The notes beneath the pieces are model-generated. The model ran no database searches, had not been told where the DNA came from, and saw only the letters and a program-made list of their open reading frames with translations. 64,000 nucleotides of DNA, taken from positions 124,001-188,000 of the forward strand of contig NZ_ATGG01000012.1 in NCBI RefSeq assembly GCF_000413855.1, written 5' to 3'. Positions 28,577 to 36,660 of this stretch are shown one piece after another. The translations under genes and the position numbers were made by a program. Source of the stretch: Acinetobacter gyllenbergii CIP 110306 = MTCC 11365 (GTDB lineage: Bacteria; Pseudomonadota; Gammaproteobacteria; Pseudomonadales; Moraxellaceae). The stretch's first letter is position 1. Every line of letters starts with the position of its first letter.

Positions 28577-29047
28577 CTAAGAGGTTGGTCTGTTTTTGCT
28601 TAGGATGCGATCCAGCGACAAGATGCTTGGTCGAGATGTAATCAGTATCGCAAGAATAAACATATACAACAGGTCATGGATGTAGAAGAACCAACTAAGC
28701 CAACTTGTCGTGTCTAATCCATTGGGGATGGTATGGATCCCAACCGTGTATAAAGCGGTTAGACAGATTATAAATAACAAGATACTACTGATTTGAGTTA
28801 ACAAACCGATAATCAAGAATAAACCTGCGAACATCTCCGTGGCTGACACAAAGCTGCTCATGATTTCTGGAAATGGAATGCCTGCTTCGGTCATCGTTTC
28901 TAGCATAATCAGTTTGTTTTTTTCAACGAAAAGCTTGTTGAAACCTGTAGTAAAGAAAAAAATGCCGATCGAAATTCGGATCATAAACAGAACCAATTGC
29001 TGGATCGGCATTTTATAAAGCTGATTATCGTAAATTAGTTTGAACAT
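28577..29047 (-). CDS. DoxX-family membrane protein
   Basis: This is a 156-residue inner-membrane protein with four hydrophobic helices. The family signature region is RISIGIFFFTTGFNKLF near residue 30, followed by EIMSSFVSATEMFAGLFLII, GLLTQISSILLFII and a last helix ending in ITSRPSILSLDR. DoxX proteins are linked to thiosulfate:quinone oxidoreductase subunits in archaea and to oxidative stress in mycobacteria; in Proteobacteria the role is open. It follows alr on the same strand by 62 bases, so it may be the last gene of a dnaB-alr-doxX transcript. Confidence 0.88.
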   Translation of the reverse strand: MFKLIYDNQLYKMPIQQLVLFMIRISIGIFFFTTGFNKLFVEKNKLIMLETMTEAGIPFPEIMSSFVSATEMFAGLFLIIGLLTQISSILLFIICLTALYTVGIHTIPNGLDTTSWLSWFFYIHDLLYMFILAILITSRPSILSLDRILSKNRPTS

Positions 29048-29109
29048 GCTGAATCGGATGGGTTAAAACCCTTATTAGAGGTAAAACCCAAAAATTGATC
29101 AAGTCATGT

Positions 29110-30183
29110 TTAGTTATCTAATTGACGTATTGGGCGTTGGGTGAGGCGGCAAAGTAGCTCGTAGCCGATGGTTCCGTTGGCTGCTGCTACATCATCAACC
29201 AAGCGAGATTGGCCCCAAAGCTCAACTTTTGTGCCAATTTCTGCTTTAACAGTGCTGATATCAATCGCGATCATGTCCATACTGACACGACCAACAACGG
29301 GGACCAGTTGTTGGTCGATGGCAACAAAGTTTTGTTTGATATACGCACGTGGATAGCCGTCACCATAGCCAATCGAAACAATCGCGATCTCTGTCGGACA
29401 TGTGGCTGAATAGGTTGAACCATAACCGACAAACTCACCTTGTTGAATCTGATTCAGTGCAATGATTTCGGCACTAAAGGTCATGACAGGCTTTAGATCG
29501 AGTTCATGTACGTTTTTATCGGCAAAAGGTGATGCGCCGTAAAGCATGATACCGGGACGAACAAAATCAAAATGCAGTTCAGGATATTTATAAATTGCAG
29601 CAGAATTACAGCAAGACACCAAGATTGGTTCACAGGCTTGTTTGACCTGTAAGAACTGCTGTTTCTGCTGTTCATTTAAAGGATGCTCTACATCAGCATT
29701 GGCAAAATGCATGGCAAGTACACAGGTAAAACCTTCAGTTTTTAAACGTTGAATGACTTTAATGATTTCATCGACTTTGAAACCTAAGCGGTTCATGCCG
29801 CTATTTAGTTTGACCCAAACTTTTAAGCCTAATGTGTTGTAAGCGGTTTTATGTTGAATCAACCATTCAACTTGTTGTGCGTGATGGACAATACATTCAA
29901 GTTTCTGTTCAATAACTTGTGTCATTTCATCTTCAGCAAATACACCTTCAATCAGGGTAATGGGTTGAGTATATCCCAGTTGCCTGATCTCCAAAGCTTC
30001 TTCTAAACAGGCGACACCAAAAGCGTCCGTGGCCTCTAAGGCGGCTAAACAGTGCTTAACTCCATGTCCATAGGCATTGGCTTTGACCATACTGACGATT
30101 TTTGAATGTGGAGCAAGTTGTTTAACACGGTTTAAATTATATTGCAGTGCTGCACTGTCAATATAAACTGTTGCTTGGCGCAC
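29110..30183 (-). CDS. alr: Alanine racemase
   Basis: This 357-residue PLP enzyme interconverts L- and D-alanine and supplies D-alanine for peptidoglycan. The PLP lysine is Lys34 in SMVKANAYGHG. The opposite-face catalytic Tyr lies in GEFVGYGSTYSA near residue 253. RPGIMLYGASPF and GRVSMDMIAIDIS are the conserved barrel and C-terminal domain blocks. Length is typical of Alr/DadX. It is 60 bases after dnaB, the arrangement seen in Pseudomonas and many other gammaproteobacteria. No dad-operon partner (dadA) lies nearby, which favours the biosynthetic Alr over catabolic DadX. Confidence 0.96.
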   Translation of the reverse strand: MRQATVYIDSAALQYNLNRVKQLAPHSKIVSMVKANAYGHGVKHCLAALEATDAFGVACLEEALEIRQLGYTQPITLIEGVFAEDEMTQVIEQKLECIVHHAQQVEWLIQHKTAYNTLGLKVWVKLNSGMNRLGFKVDEIIKVIQRLKTEGFTCVLAMHFANADVEHPLNEQQKQQFLQVKQACEPILVSCCNSAAIYKYPELHFDFVRPGIMLYGASPFADKNVHELDLKPVMTFSAEIIALNQIQQGEFVGYGSTYSATCPTEIAIVSIGYGDGYPRAYIKQNFVAIDQQLVPVVGRVSMDMIAIDISTVKAEIGTKVELWGQSRLVDDVAAANGTIGYELLCRLTQRPIRQLDN

Positions 30184-30243
30184 CCTGATTTCTCCTTTGG
30201 GTCGGCTAGGAAATGAGATAATGCAATTTGAATCGCGAAGGGC

Positions 30244-31689
30244 TTATTCCTCATCCTCATATTGAGCATAGAACTCAGGCGAGAGGTTACTAAAACGGGT
30301 ATATTGGCCTTCGAAGGCAAGACGAACACTACCAATTGGACCGTTACGCTGTTTACCGATGATAATCTCGGCTGTACCTGCTTCTTTGGATTCTTTGTTA
30401 TAGACTTCATCACGGTAAATGAACATGATTAAGTCGGCATCCTGCTCGATCGCACCCGATTCACGCAAGTCTGACATGACTGGGCGTTTGTTTGGTCGGT
30501 TCTCCAAACTACGGTTCAGCTGCGATAGTGCAATCACAGGACATTGCATTTCTTTGGCTAAGGCTTTTAAGCTTCGTGAAATTTCCGAGATCTCGCCGAC
30601 ACGGTTATCGCCCATACCAGGTACTTTCATCAGCTGTAAGTAGTCGACCATGATACAGCCGATTTTCCCATCATGCATTTTGGCCACACGACGAGCACGG
30701 GCACGAAGTTCGGTGGGTGGTAGGGCAGACGAGTCATCGATATAGAGATGCATTTCTTGCAATTGCAGAATGGTGCCTGTCACTTTGGTCCATTCGTCTG
30801 CATCGAGATTACCTGAACGTAAATGCCCTTGATGGACTTTACCCATGGCTGAAATTAAACGCATGGCAATCGAGTCTGCTGGCATCTCCATTGAGAATAC
30901 CAGAGCAGGCAGGCGGTTGTATTGCAGTACACTTTCAACCAAGTTCATGGCGAATGTGGTTTTACCCATTGATGGACGTGCCGCAACAATAATTAAATCC
31001 CCAGCCTGCATTCCCGAGGTTTTGTTATCGAGTTCCAAGAAGCCCGTGGTTAAACCGGTAATGTTGCCATCAAGTTTAGACAATTCATCTAATTTAGTAA
31101 TGACATCTGCAGTGACAGAGCTGATGGATTTAGGCCCAGAATCTTTTTTATTGTTATTGTGCTGTTCGGCCAAAGAGAAAATACTGGTTTCTGCTAAATC
31201 AAGAATCTCACTGACAGGGCGACCTTTGGTGTCATAGGCATTTTGTAAAATATCACTGCTGATCTTGATCATGTTACGCAGAGTTGAAAATTCCTTGATT
31301 TTATTTGCATAAATTTCAAGGTTATAGAAACTTGATGGAGAGTCTGCCATCAATTGCATCAAGTATTCTTCACCCCCGATGGCATCTAACAAGTTTTGTT
31401 TGAGCAACCAATCATTGACCAAAACAGCATCATAAGGCGAGTTTTCTTGTGCCAGTTTCTCAATGGCACGATAGATATATTTGTGACGTGTTGCATAAAA
31501 ATCATTTTCTTTAAGTAAGTCACTAACTTGCTCAAAAGATTCTGCAACCGTCATTAAGGCTGCTAAGACCGCTTGCTCGATGGCAAGGTTATGCGGTGGG
31601 GTACGGAATTCTTTTAGCTGACCTGAGTCACTCACTTTACTCTCTGTGTTTGGAGAATTTTTTGTAAAATTGGCATTCGCCTGTGACAT
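30244..31689 (-). CDS. dnaB: Replicative DNA helicase DnaB
   Basis: This 481-residue hexameric 5'-3' helicase drives the replication fork. The N-terminal domain has PPHNLAIEQAVLAALM and VLVNDWLLKQNLLDAIGGEE. The RecA-like C-terminal domain carries Walker A ARPSMGKTTFAMN near residue 220, Walker B IMVDYLQLM and ALSQLNRSLE. The frame extends 23 residues upstream, but I choose the ATG before SQANANF: AGG lies 8 bases ahead of it, and the extension is hydrophobic and unlike DnaB. There is no intein. It is followed by alr. The ribosomal operon that usually adjoins it is separated by an HxlR/oxidoreductase pair. Confidence 0.97.
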   Translation of the reverse strand: MSQANANFTKNSPNTESKVSDSGQLKEFRTPPHNLAIEQAVLAALMTVAESFEQVSDLLKENDFYATRHKYIYRAIEKLAQENSPYDAVLVNDWLLKQNLLDAIGGEEYLMQLMADSPSSFYNLEIYANKIKEFSTLRNMIKISSDILQNAYDTKGRPVSEILDLAETSIFSLAEQHNNNKKDSGPKSISSVTADVITKLDELSKLDGNITGLTTGFLELDNKTSGMQAGDLIIVAARPSMGKTTFAMNLVESVLQYNRLPALVFSMEMPADSIAMRLISAMGKVHQGHLRSGNLDADEWTKVTGTILQLQEMHLYIDDSSALPPTELRARARRVAKMHDGKIGCIMVDYLQLMKVPGMGDNRVGEISEISRSLKALAKEMQCPVIALSQLNRSLENRPNKRPVMSDLRESGAIEQDADLIMFIYRDEVYNKESKEAGTAEIIIGKQRNGPIGSVRLAFEGQYTRFSNLSPEFYAQYEDEE

Positions 31690-31809
31690 AACAAGACCTA
31701 ATAAAAAGATGAAACAATACCGAGTGACTATCTTAATCCAAATGGAGCGTATCGGCACAATTTAATTCAGTGAAAATTGTGTAAGTGGCGAAAAAGTGTG
31801 GTTCCGCAG

Positions 31810-32145
31810 TTAGAGCCGATTGGATGCACCCCATTGGCACATCATGTCTAATAATGGAATTAAGGACAGCCCGCGTTCAGATAAGCTGTATTCGACTTTG
31901 GGTGGAATTTGTGGGTATTCCTTACGAATAATCAATTGGTCTCTTTCCATTTCTTTCAAGGTCAGACTCAAAGTTTTAAAAGAAATATTCCCGATGGAGC
32001 GTTTTAGCTCATTGAATCGCATGATGGATTTATGCTGATAAAGCCAATACATGATGATCATTTTGTATTTGCCATTGATCAAGGAAAGTGTATATCCAAA
32101 ATCTGTTTGCTCTAAGTCAATTTGGGGTGGGGCGCAAGTTTCCAT
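31810..32145 (-). CDS. HxlR-family winged-helix regulator
   Basis: This is a 111-residue winged-helix protein. The family pattern is clear: SLINGKYKMIIMYWLYQHKS, RFNELKRSIGNISFKTLSLT, LKEMERDQLIIRKEYPQIPP and KVEYSLSERGLSLIPLLDMM. One Cys lies near the N terminus (METCAPPQ). HxlR proteins usually sense aldehydes or redox state and control a divergent gene. Here the divergent neighbour 124 bases away is an NAD(P)H-dependent oxidoreductase, the likely target. The pair sits between dnaB and the rplI operon. Confidence 0.92.
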   Translation of the reverse strand: METCAPPQIDLEQTDFGYTLSLINGKYKMIIMYWLYQHKSIMRFNELKRSIGNISFKTLSLTLKEMERDQLIIRKEYPQIPPKVEYSLSERGLSLIPLLDMMCQWGASNRL

Positions 32146-32269
32146 TATTCTCTGCTGACACTAACTTTTAGTCTAGTATATAACCATCATGACCGTACTT
32201 AAATTATCTCTAGCATGCTTTTATAATCGACTCATCACTATAACTGTACGATCAATGGAGTCTATTGAA

Positions 32270-32824
32270 ATGAAAAAAACGCTTGTGATTGTTGCTCATC
32301 CTGACATTAATAATTCCATTATAAATAAATGTTGGATTGAAAAATTACATCAATATCCTGAGCAGTTCACTGTACATGAGCTTTACCAAAGTTATCCAAA
32401 TGCTCAGATTGATGTGTTAAAAGAACAAGCTTTGGTTGAAGCACACCAAAATCTAGTATTTCAGTTCCCAATGTATTGGTTTAACTGCCCACCATTATTA
32501 AAGCAATGGTTGGATGATGTACTCACTTATGGTTGGGCTTATGGTTCATTAGGAAATCAGTTAAAAAATAAGAAAATAACCCTTGCAGTATCGACTGGAA
32601 GTAAAGCACATGACTATTCAGTGGATGGGCGACATCAAGTGAGTTTAGAAACTTTGTGTGCTCCTTTTGAATTGACTGCACGTTATGTCAAAGCCGATTA
32701 TCAGCCTGTTTATGCTTTTTATGGAATGGAAACCCAGCCAGAGGAGGGTGAGGTTTTACCTACAATCAATGATGTTGAGCAAAGTGCAGAGGATTATGTG
32801 AAATATTTATTAGCGATGCATTAA
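32270..32824 (+). CDS. NAD(P)H-dependent oxidoreductase, flavodoxin-fold (MdaB/KefF-like)
   Basis: This is a 184-residue FMN/FAD quinone-reductase-like enzyme. It begins MKKTLVIVAHPDINNSIIN, a flavodoxin_2 start. It has NLVFQFPMYWFNCPPLLKQW, the conserved flavin-binding strand and loop, and LAVSTGSKAHDYS with VDGRHQVSLETLCAPFELTA in the C-terminal half. A longer frame adds 27 residues that do not fit the fold. GGAG lies 9 bases before the chosen ATG. Divergent from the HxlR regulator, it probably reduces quinones or electrophiles. An exact substrate cannot be assigned. Confidence 0.9.
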   Translation: MKKTLVIVAHPDINNSIINKCWIEKLHQYPEQFTVHELYQSYPNAQIDVLKEQALVEAHQNLVFQFPMYWFNCPPLLKQWLDDVLTYGWAYGSLGNQLKNKKITLAVSTGSKAHDYSVDGRHQVSLETLCAPFELTARYVKADYQPVYAFYGMETQPEEGEVLPTINDVEQSAEDYVKYLLAMH

Positions 32825-32873
32825 TGATGTTTTATACCAGATTTATTCCTAAAACAGGATCATTAGACATAAA

Positions 32874-32900
32874 AAAAGAGCATGTAAAACATGCTCTTTT
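32874..32900. terminator. Bidirectional terminator between the oxidoreductase and rplI
   Basis: AAAAGAGCATGT pairs with ACATGCTCTTTT around AAA. The minus strand has a T7 tail, ending the rpsF-rpsR-rplI operon, and the plus strand has TTTTCTTT. Confidence 0.92.
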
Positions 32901-32911
32901 CTTTGCAGAAA

Positions 32912-33358
32912 TTACTCAGATACGATAGTAACGAGAACTTCAGCAACAACATCATGATGCAATTGGATTGCGATGTTGAATTCACCAGTGTGACGAAGCG
33001 CACCGTTTGGTAAACGAACTTCTGCACGGTCAACAACAAGACCAGCATTCGTTAAAGCATCAGCGATGTCGCGAGTACCGATAGAACCGAACAATTTACC
33101 TTCGTCACCAGCTTTCGCAGTGATCACGATGTTAACTTCGTTCAATTGTTCAGCACGTGCATTCGCAGCAGCTAATACTTCAGCTTCTTGCTTCTCAAGT
33201 TCAGCACGACGAGCTTCAAAAGCAGCAGTGTTTGCTTCAGTTGCAGCTACAGCTTTACCTTGAGGGATCAAGAAGTTACGACCGTAACCAGCTTTAACTG
33301 ATACTTTGTCGCCTAATTTACCAAGGTTCTTAATGCGTTGTAATAAGATAACGTCCAC
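32912..33358 (-). CDS. rplI: 50S ribosomal protein L9
   Basis: This 148-residue ribosomal protein has an N-terminal domain with [20 protein letters not shown]... and [17 protein letters not shown], the L9 signature. A long connecting helix ([20 protein letters not shown]) leads to the C-terminal domain with [12 protein letters not shown]. It is the last gene of rpsF-rpsR-rplI, 12 bases after rpsR, and ends at a strong terminator. Confidence 0.98.
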   Translation of the reverse strand: MDVILLQRIKNLGKLGDKVSVKAGYGRNFLIPQGKAVAATEANTAAFEARRAELEKQEAEVLAAANARAEQLNEVNIVITAKAGDEGKLFGSIGTRDIADALTNAGLVVDRAEVRLPNGALRHTGEFNIAIQLHHDVVAEVLVTIVSE

Positions 33359-33370
33359 AGCTCACCTCAC

Positions 33371-33598
33371 TTACTTATGGTTGTCAGTGTACGGAATCAA
33401 AGACAAATAGCGAGCTTGTTTAATAGCTAACGCTAATTGACGTTGATAACGAGCTTTAGTACCTGTAATACGGCTAGGAACAATCTTGCCGTTTTCAGTG
33501 ATGTACTGTTTTAAAGTGTCGATATCTTTGTAGTCGATGTACGCAACATTCTCAGCTGTAAAGCGGCAGAACTTGCGACGACGGTAAAAACGTGCCAT
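33371..33598 (-). CDS. rpsR: 30S ribosomal protein S18
   Basis: This 75-residue ribosomal protein has the family blocks [40 protein letters not shown] and [14 protein letters not shown]. It contacts S6 in the small-subunit platform. It lies 11 bases after rpsF; there is no room for the priB gene found between these two in enterobacteria. Confidence 0.98.
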
Positions 33599-33609
33599 TG
33601 AGGTTCTCC

Positions 33610-33993
33610 TTATTCAGCTTCTTGAATTGCTTGTTGTGCTTCTTCACGTTGAGCTTTACGCGCACGTTTTTCTTCAGCACTCTTAGCAAGTAAAGATTCT
33701 TCAGTAATTGCGTGTTCACGACGGATGATGATGTTACGAATGATTGCGTCGTTATAACGGAATAATTCTTCTAATTCATCAAGAGTCGTTTGACCACATT
33801 CAACATTCATAAGAATGTAGTGTGCTTTGTGAATTTTGTTAATCGGGTAAGCCAATTGGCGGCGGCCCCAATCTTCTAAACGGTGAATTTGACCTTCAGC
33901 TTCTTTGATCTGAGAGATATAGCGTTCAACCATACCTACAACTTGATCGCTTTGGTCTGGATGTACCAATAGTACGATTTCGTAGTGACGCAT
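33610..33993 (-). CDS. rpsF: 30S ribosomal protein S6
   Basis: This 127-residue ribosomal protein begins [18 protein letters not shown] and has [20 protein letters not shown] and [17 protein letters not shown]. The C terminus is a charged, Ala/Glu-rich tail ([19 protein letters not shown]). It leads the three-gene operon. AGGAG lies 6-7 bases upstream of the ATG. Autoregulation by an S6:S18 complex on the leader is known in other bacteria; I did not identify such an element here. Confidence 0.98.
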   Translation of the reverse strand: MRHYEIVLLVHPDQSDQVVGMVERYISQIKEAEGQIHRLEDWGRRQLAYPINKIHKAHYILMNVECGQTTLDELEELFRYNDAIIRNIIIRREHAITEESLLAKSAEEKRARKAQREEAQQAIQEAE

Positions 33994-34168
33994 TGTCAGC
34001 TCCTTACGGTTTAAGCAGCCCCTAAATATAAAAATTTAGAAGCAAGGAGTCATAACTTAAAAGTTATGTCGCAAATTGCGAAGCGGGGATTATATTCAAA
34101 TTGACGCTATAAAGCAAATTTGCCATAGTCTTTACATGATATTTTTTTAAATAAAATAGGCAATAAGC

Positions 34169-34663
34169 ATGGAACAACGCTTTTTAAAAACAGTTGCATT
34201 GATCGAGTCAATTTTACAGTCAGGCACTGAGGAGGCATACTTTGAAGTGTTTGAGCAATATGAAGGGAGTATTTATCAAGTTTTAATGATTGTTGATTGG
34301 AGAGAAGAAGATGAAGTAATTGTTGAATATTGCGAAAAAATATTGCAAACAGGGAATTTAAGCGTAGAGACAGAAAGTGCTGATAATACCCAAGGTTTTA
34401 TCATTCGTCTTCATTACAAAGATCAAGCACTGATCATTCCTTATCAGGGCGAGGGTGCTGATCGAGATACCACCTTAAAAGCATTAAATCAAATTTTACA
34501 GCCAGATTATGAAATCCGTTTTTGTGAGCCTTCTGATGGTTCCGATACCTTGGAGTTCATCCCATTACCAAAAGCATTATGGCAAAAATTAGATCAAAAA
34601 TATTCACATCAGATTGATCAATTGTTTAGACGATTTGAGCCAGAGAGTGTGTTCTTTGGCTAA
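34169..34663 (+). CDS. Hypothetical acidic protein, unknown function
   Basis: This is a 164-residue acidic cytoplasmic protein without signal or membrane segment. It starts MEQRFLKTVALIESILQSGT with helices up to about residue 65. Beta-like segments follow (GFIIRLHYKDQALIIPYQGE, EIRFCEPSDGSDTLEFIPLP) and a final helix ends in LFRRFEPESVFFG. The composition and layout recall small immunity or SMI1-like proteins, but I see no diagnostic motif and do not claim it. It is divergent from rpsF with 175 bases between them and is followed by about 150 bases without a gene before cyoE. I do not recognise the family. Confidence 0.6.
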   Translation: MEQRFLKTVALIESILQSGTEEAYFEVFEQYEGSIYQVLMIVDWREEDEVIVEYCEKILQTGNLSVETESADNTQGFIIRLHYKDQALIIPYQGEGADRDTTLKALNQILQPDYEIRFCEPSDGSDTLEFIPLPKALWQKLDQKYSHQIDQLFRRFEPESVFFG

Positions 34664-34791
34664 ATGATGTAGCAGCGTAATTTTTACGATTGTAAAAATA
34701 GGTGCAGAGTATAAACAATACATAGTTTTCATTTAGGCAATAAAGAACTCAATGTTTTTATTGCACGAAATGATAAAAATTGGGAGAGCAT

Positions 34792-34819
34792 AAAAAGATA
34801 GAGTGTTCTCTATCTTTTT
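34792..34819. terminator. Terminator of the cyo operon
   Basis: AAAAAGATAGAG pairs with CTCTATCTTTTT around TGTT, and the stem overlaps the last codon and stop of cyoE. The minus strand continues ATTTTTATGC-like after the stem, and A and T runs occur on both sides. Confidence 0.7.
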
Positions 34820-35696
34820 AAAAAATAGGGAAGAGTGGTGCAGGGCTTTTAAAAGTAAAGCTAAAGCTTAAACTGATGACAGTAACGAGAATTACTGAGA
34901 AAAGGAAAAAGCGTTTTGCCCAAAGCTGATCATCTTCGGCTTTGAATCCTAAAATAGCAAGGTAGAGCCAGTAAATGCAAAGTACATTACAGATAACCAA
35001 GAAAACCATATTGGTATATCCATAAACATAGAGTGCATTCATCGCTAGAGTAAATAAAACCACATAAATCAGTGATTCGATTTTTGTTCTAAGGATGGAA
35101 CGGGCTACAGGTAAAATAGGAACTCCTGCGTTTTTGTAGTCGTCAAAACGATAAATTGCGATTGCCCATGAATGTGGCATTTGCCATAAAGCATATGCAA
35201 CAAAGATCAGTAGCGCCGCCATATCGAACTGATGACTTACAGCCGTATAACCAATAACAGGGGGACTCGCTCCGGAAATACTACCGATGACGGTTTGATG
35301 GATAGTGGTACGTTTTGTCCACAAACTATAAAAACCGACATAGACTACAAAACCAATCACAGCGAATAAAAATGCATAAGCATTGACATAGAACCAGAGC
35401 ATGCTAAAGCCAATTACACCTAGAACCAATGCATAACACAGGGCAACAGTAGGGGAAATGGTTTTTGTCACAAGTGCGCGATTCATTGTGCGCTGCATTT
35501 TTTGATCGATGTCTTGATCAATAACATTATTGACCACACAACCAGACGCAACCACAAAAGTTGTTCCGAGCAGGGTAAGCAATAATAAGAGGTAGTCTAT
35601 AGAGCCTTGGGCGGCTAAGAAGAAGCCGCCCAAGGTGGTAATAAAATTACCGAAGAGAATTCCTGGTTTAGTCAGGAATAAGTACTTTTTCCACAT
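34818..35696 (-). CDS. cyoE: Protoheme IX farnesyltransferase (heme O synthase)
   Basis: This 292-residue inner-membrane prenyltransferase converts heme b to heme O for the cytochrome bo3 oxidase. The UbiA-type Asp-rich motif NNVIDQDIDQKMQRTMNRAL near residue 60 binds farnesyl diphosphate with Mg. The second conserved loop is YRFDDYKNAGVPILPVARS near 180. About eight to nine hydrophobic helices are present. It is the last gene of cyoABCDE, 10 bases after cyoD. Confidence 0.97.
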   Translation of the reverse strand: MWKKYLFLTKPGILFGNFITTLGGFFLAAQGSIDYLLLLLTLLGTTFVVASGCVVNNVIDQDIDQKMQRTMNRALVTKTISPTVALCYALVLGVIGFSMLWFYVNAYAFLFAVIGFVVYVGFYSLWTKRTTIHQTVIGSISGASPPVIGYTAVSHQFDMAALLIFVAYALWQMPHSWAIAIYRFDDYKNAGVPILPVARSILRTKIESLIYVVLFTLAMNALYVYGYTNMVFLVICNVLCIYWLYLAILGFKAEDDQLWAKRFFLFSVILVTVISLSFSFTFKSPAPLFPIF

Positions 35697-35706
35697 GACA
35701 ATCAGT

Positions 35707-36036
35707 TTAGATCATCATGTTGTAGTGTAGGTAATTCATAATCCACACAGAGCCGACTAAAAGTACAGCGATACATAAGATTGTGTAGATAAATGCAATA
35801 AGGTTCCAACGTTGTTCAGACGATGTATTCATGTGTAGGAAGTACACAAGTTGTACAAGTACCTGAGCAACCGCAGTAATTGCAATTACTGTAACTAAAA
35901 CGCCACGGCTGAAACCACCTGACATCACCATCCCGAATGGGATGATGGTAAGGATAACAGAAAGGATAAATCCAACAGTGTATTGTTTAAAGTTACCGTG
36001 TGACGCACCTGCAGCATTATGGTCATGACTACTCAT
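35707..36036 (-). CDS. cyoD: Cytochrome bo3 ubiquinol oxidase subunit IV
   Basis: This 109-residue subunit of the terminal oxidase has three hydrophobic helices. I chose the ATG at [16 protein letters not shown] because it overlaps the cyoC stop (TAATG), a standard coupling. The longer frame adds 15 residues lying inside cyoC. The sequence KQYTVGFILSVILTIIPFGM and VQLVYFLHMNTSSEQRWN match CyoD. Confidence 0.96.
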   Translation of the reverse strand: MSSHDHNAAGASHGNFKQYTVGFILSVILTIIPFGMVMSGGFSRGVLVTVIAITAVAQVLVQLVYFLHMNTSSEQRWNLIAFIYTILCIAVLLVGSVWIMNYLHYNMMI

Positions 36037-36656
36037 TAGAGAACTCCCAGTAAGTAAACGACGCTGAATACACAGATCCAAACGATGTCAAGGAAGTGCC
36101 AGAACAAGCTTAAGCAAGCAAGACGACGTGTATTCGGTAAGGTCAAACCATTCTTTTTGATTTGATACATTAACACTAACATCCACACCAAACCAGAAGT
36201 TACGTGGATACCGTGTGTACCAACCAAGGTAAAGAATGCAGATAAGAATGCACTGTGAGTTGGGCCATGACCTTCGTGTACGAGGTGATGGAACTCATAG
36301 ATTTCCATACCAATGAACGATGCACCGAAAAGGAATGTAATGAATAACCAAGTGATCACTTGATTTACATTCTTTTTATAAGATGCAAGTACAGCAAAAC
36401 CAAATGTTACCGATGAGATCAATAGGGCAAATGTTTCAGTTAACACGAAGCCTAATGAATCATGGAACAGGTCATATGCACTTGGAGTTCCTGGTGGAAT
36501 ATGACTGCTTAATACAGCGAACGCAATGAAGAGTGATCCGAAAAGAATCAAGTCACTCATCAAGTATGTCCAGAAACCAAAGACCGTTAAGTCTGTATCA
36601 TCATGTTCATGATGACCATCGTGGCCGTGGTTGTCGTGATGAAGTACTTCAGCCAT
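36036..36656 (-). CDS. cyoC: Cytochrome bo3 ubiquinol oxidase subunit III
   Basis: This 206-residue subunit of the oxidase has five helices. It starts with a His-rich cytoplasmic tail ([20 protein letters not shown]), which may bind metal. The core is [40 protein letters not shown] and the end [17 protein letters not shown]. The stop overlaps the cyoD start. Four bases separate it from cyoB. Confidence 0.97.
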   Translation of the reverse strand: MAEVLHHDNHGHDGHHEHDDTDLTVFGFWTYLMSDLILFGSLFIAFAVLSSHIPPGTPSAYDLFHDSLGFVLTETFALLISSVTFGFAVLASYKKNVNQVITWLFITFLFGASFIGMEIYEFHHLVHEGHGPTHSAFLSAFFTLVGTHGIHVTSGLVWMLVLMYQIKKNGLTLPNTRRLACLSLFWHFLDIVWICVFSVVYLLGVL

Positions 36657-36660
36657 TTCC

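Noticed and set aside
33598-33610. Missing priB between rpsF and rpsR
   Set aside because: Only 11 bases separate the genes; absence of priB here is normal outside enterobacteria and nearby groups.
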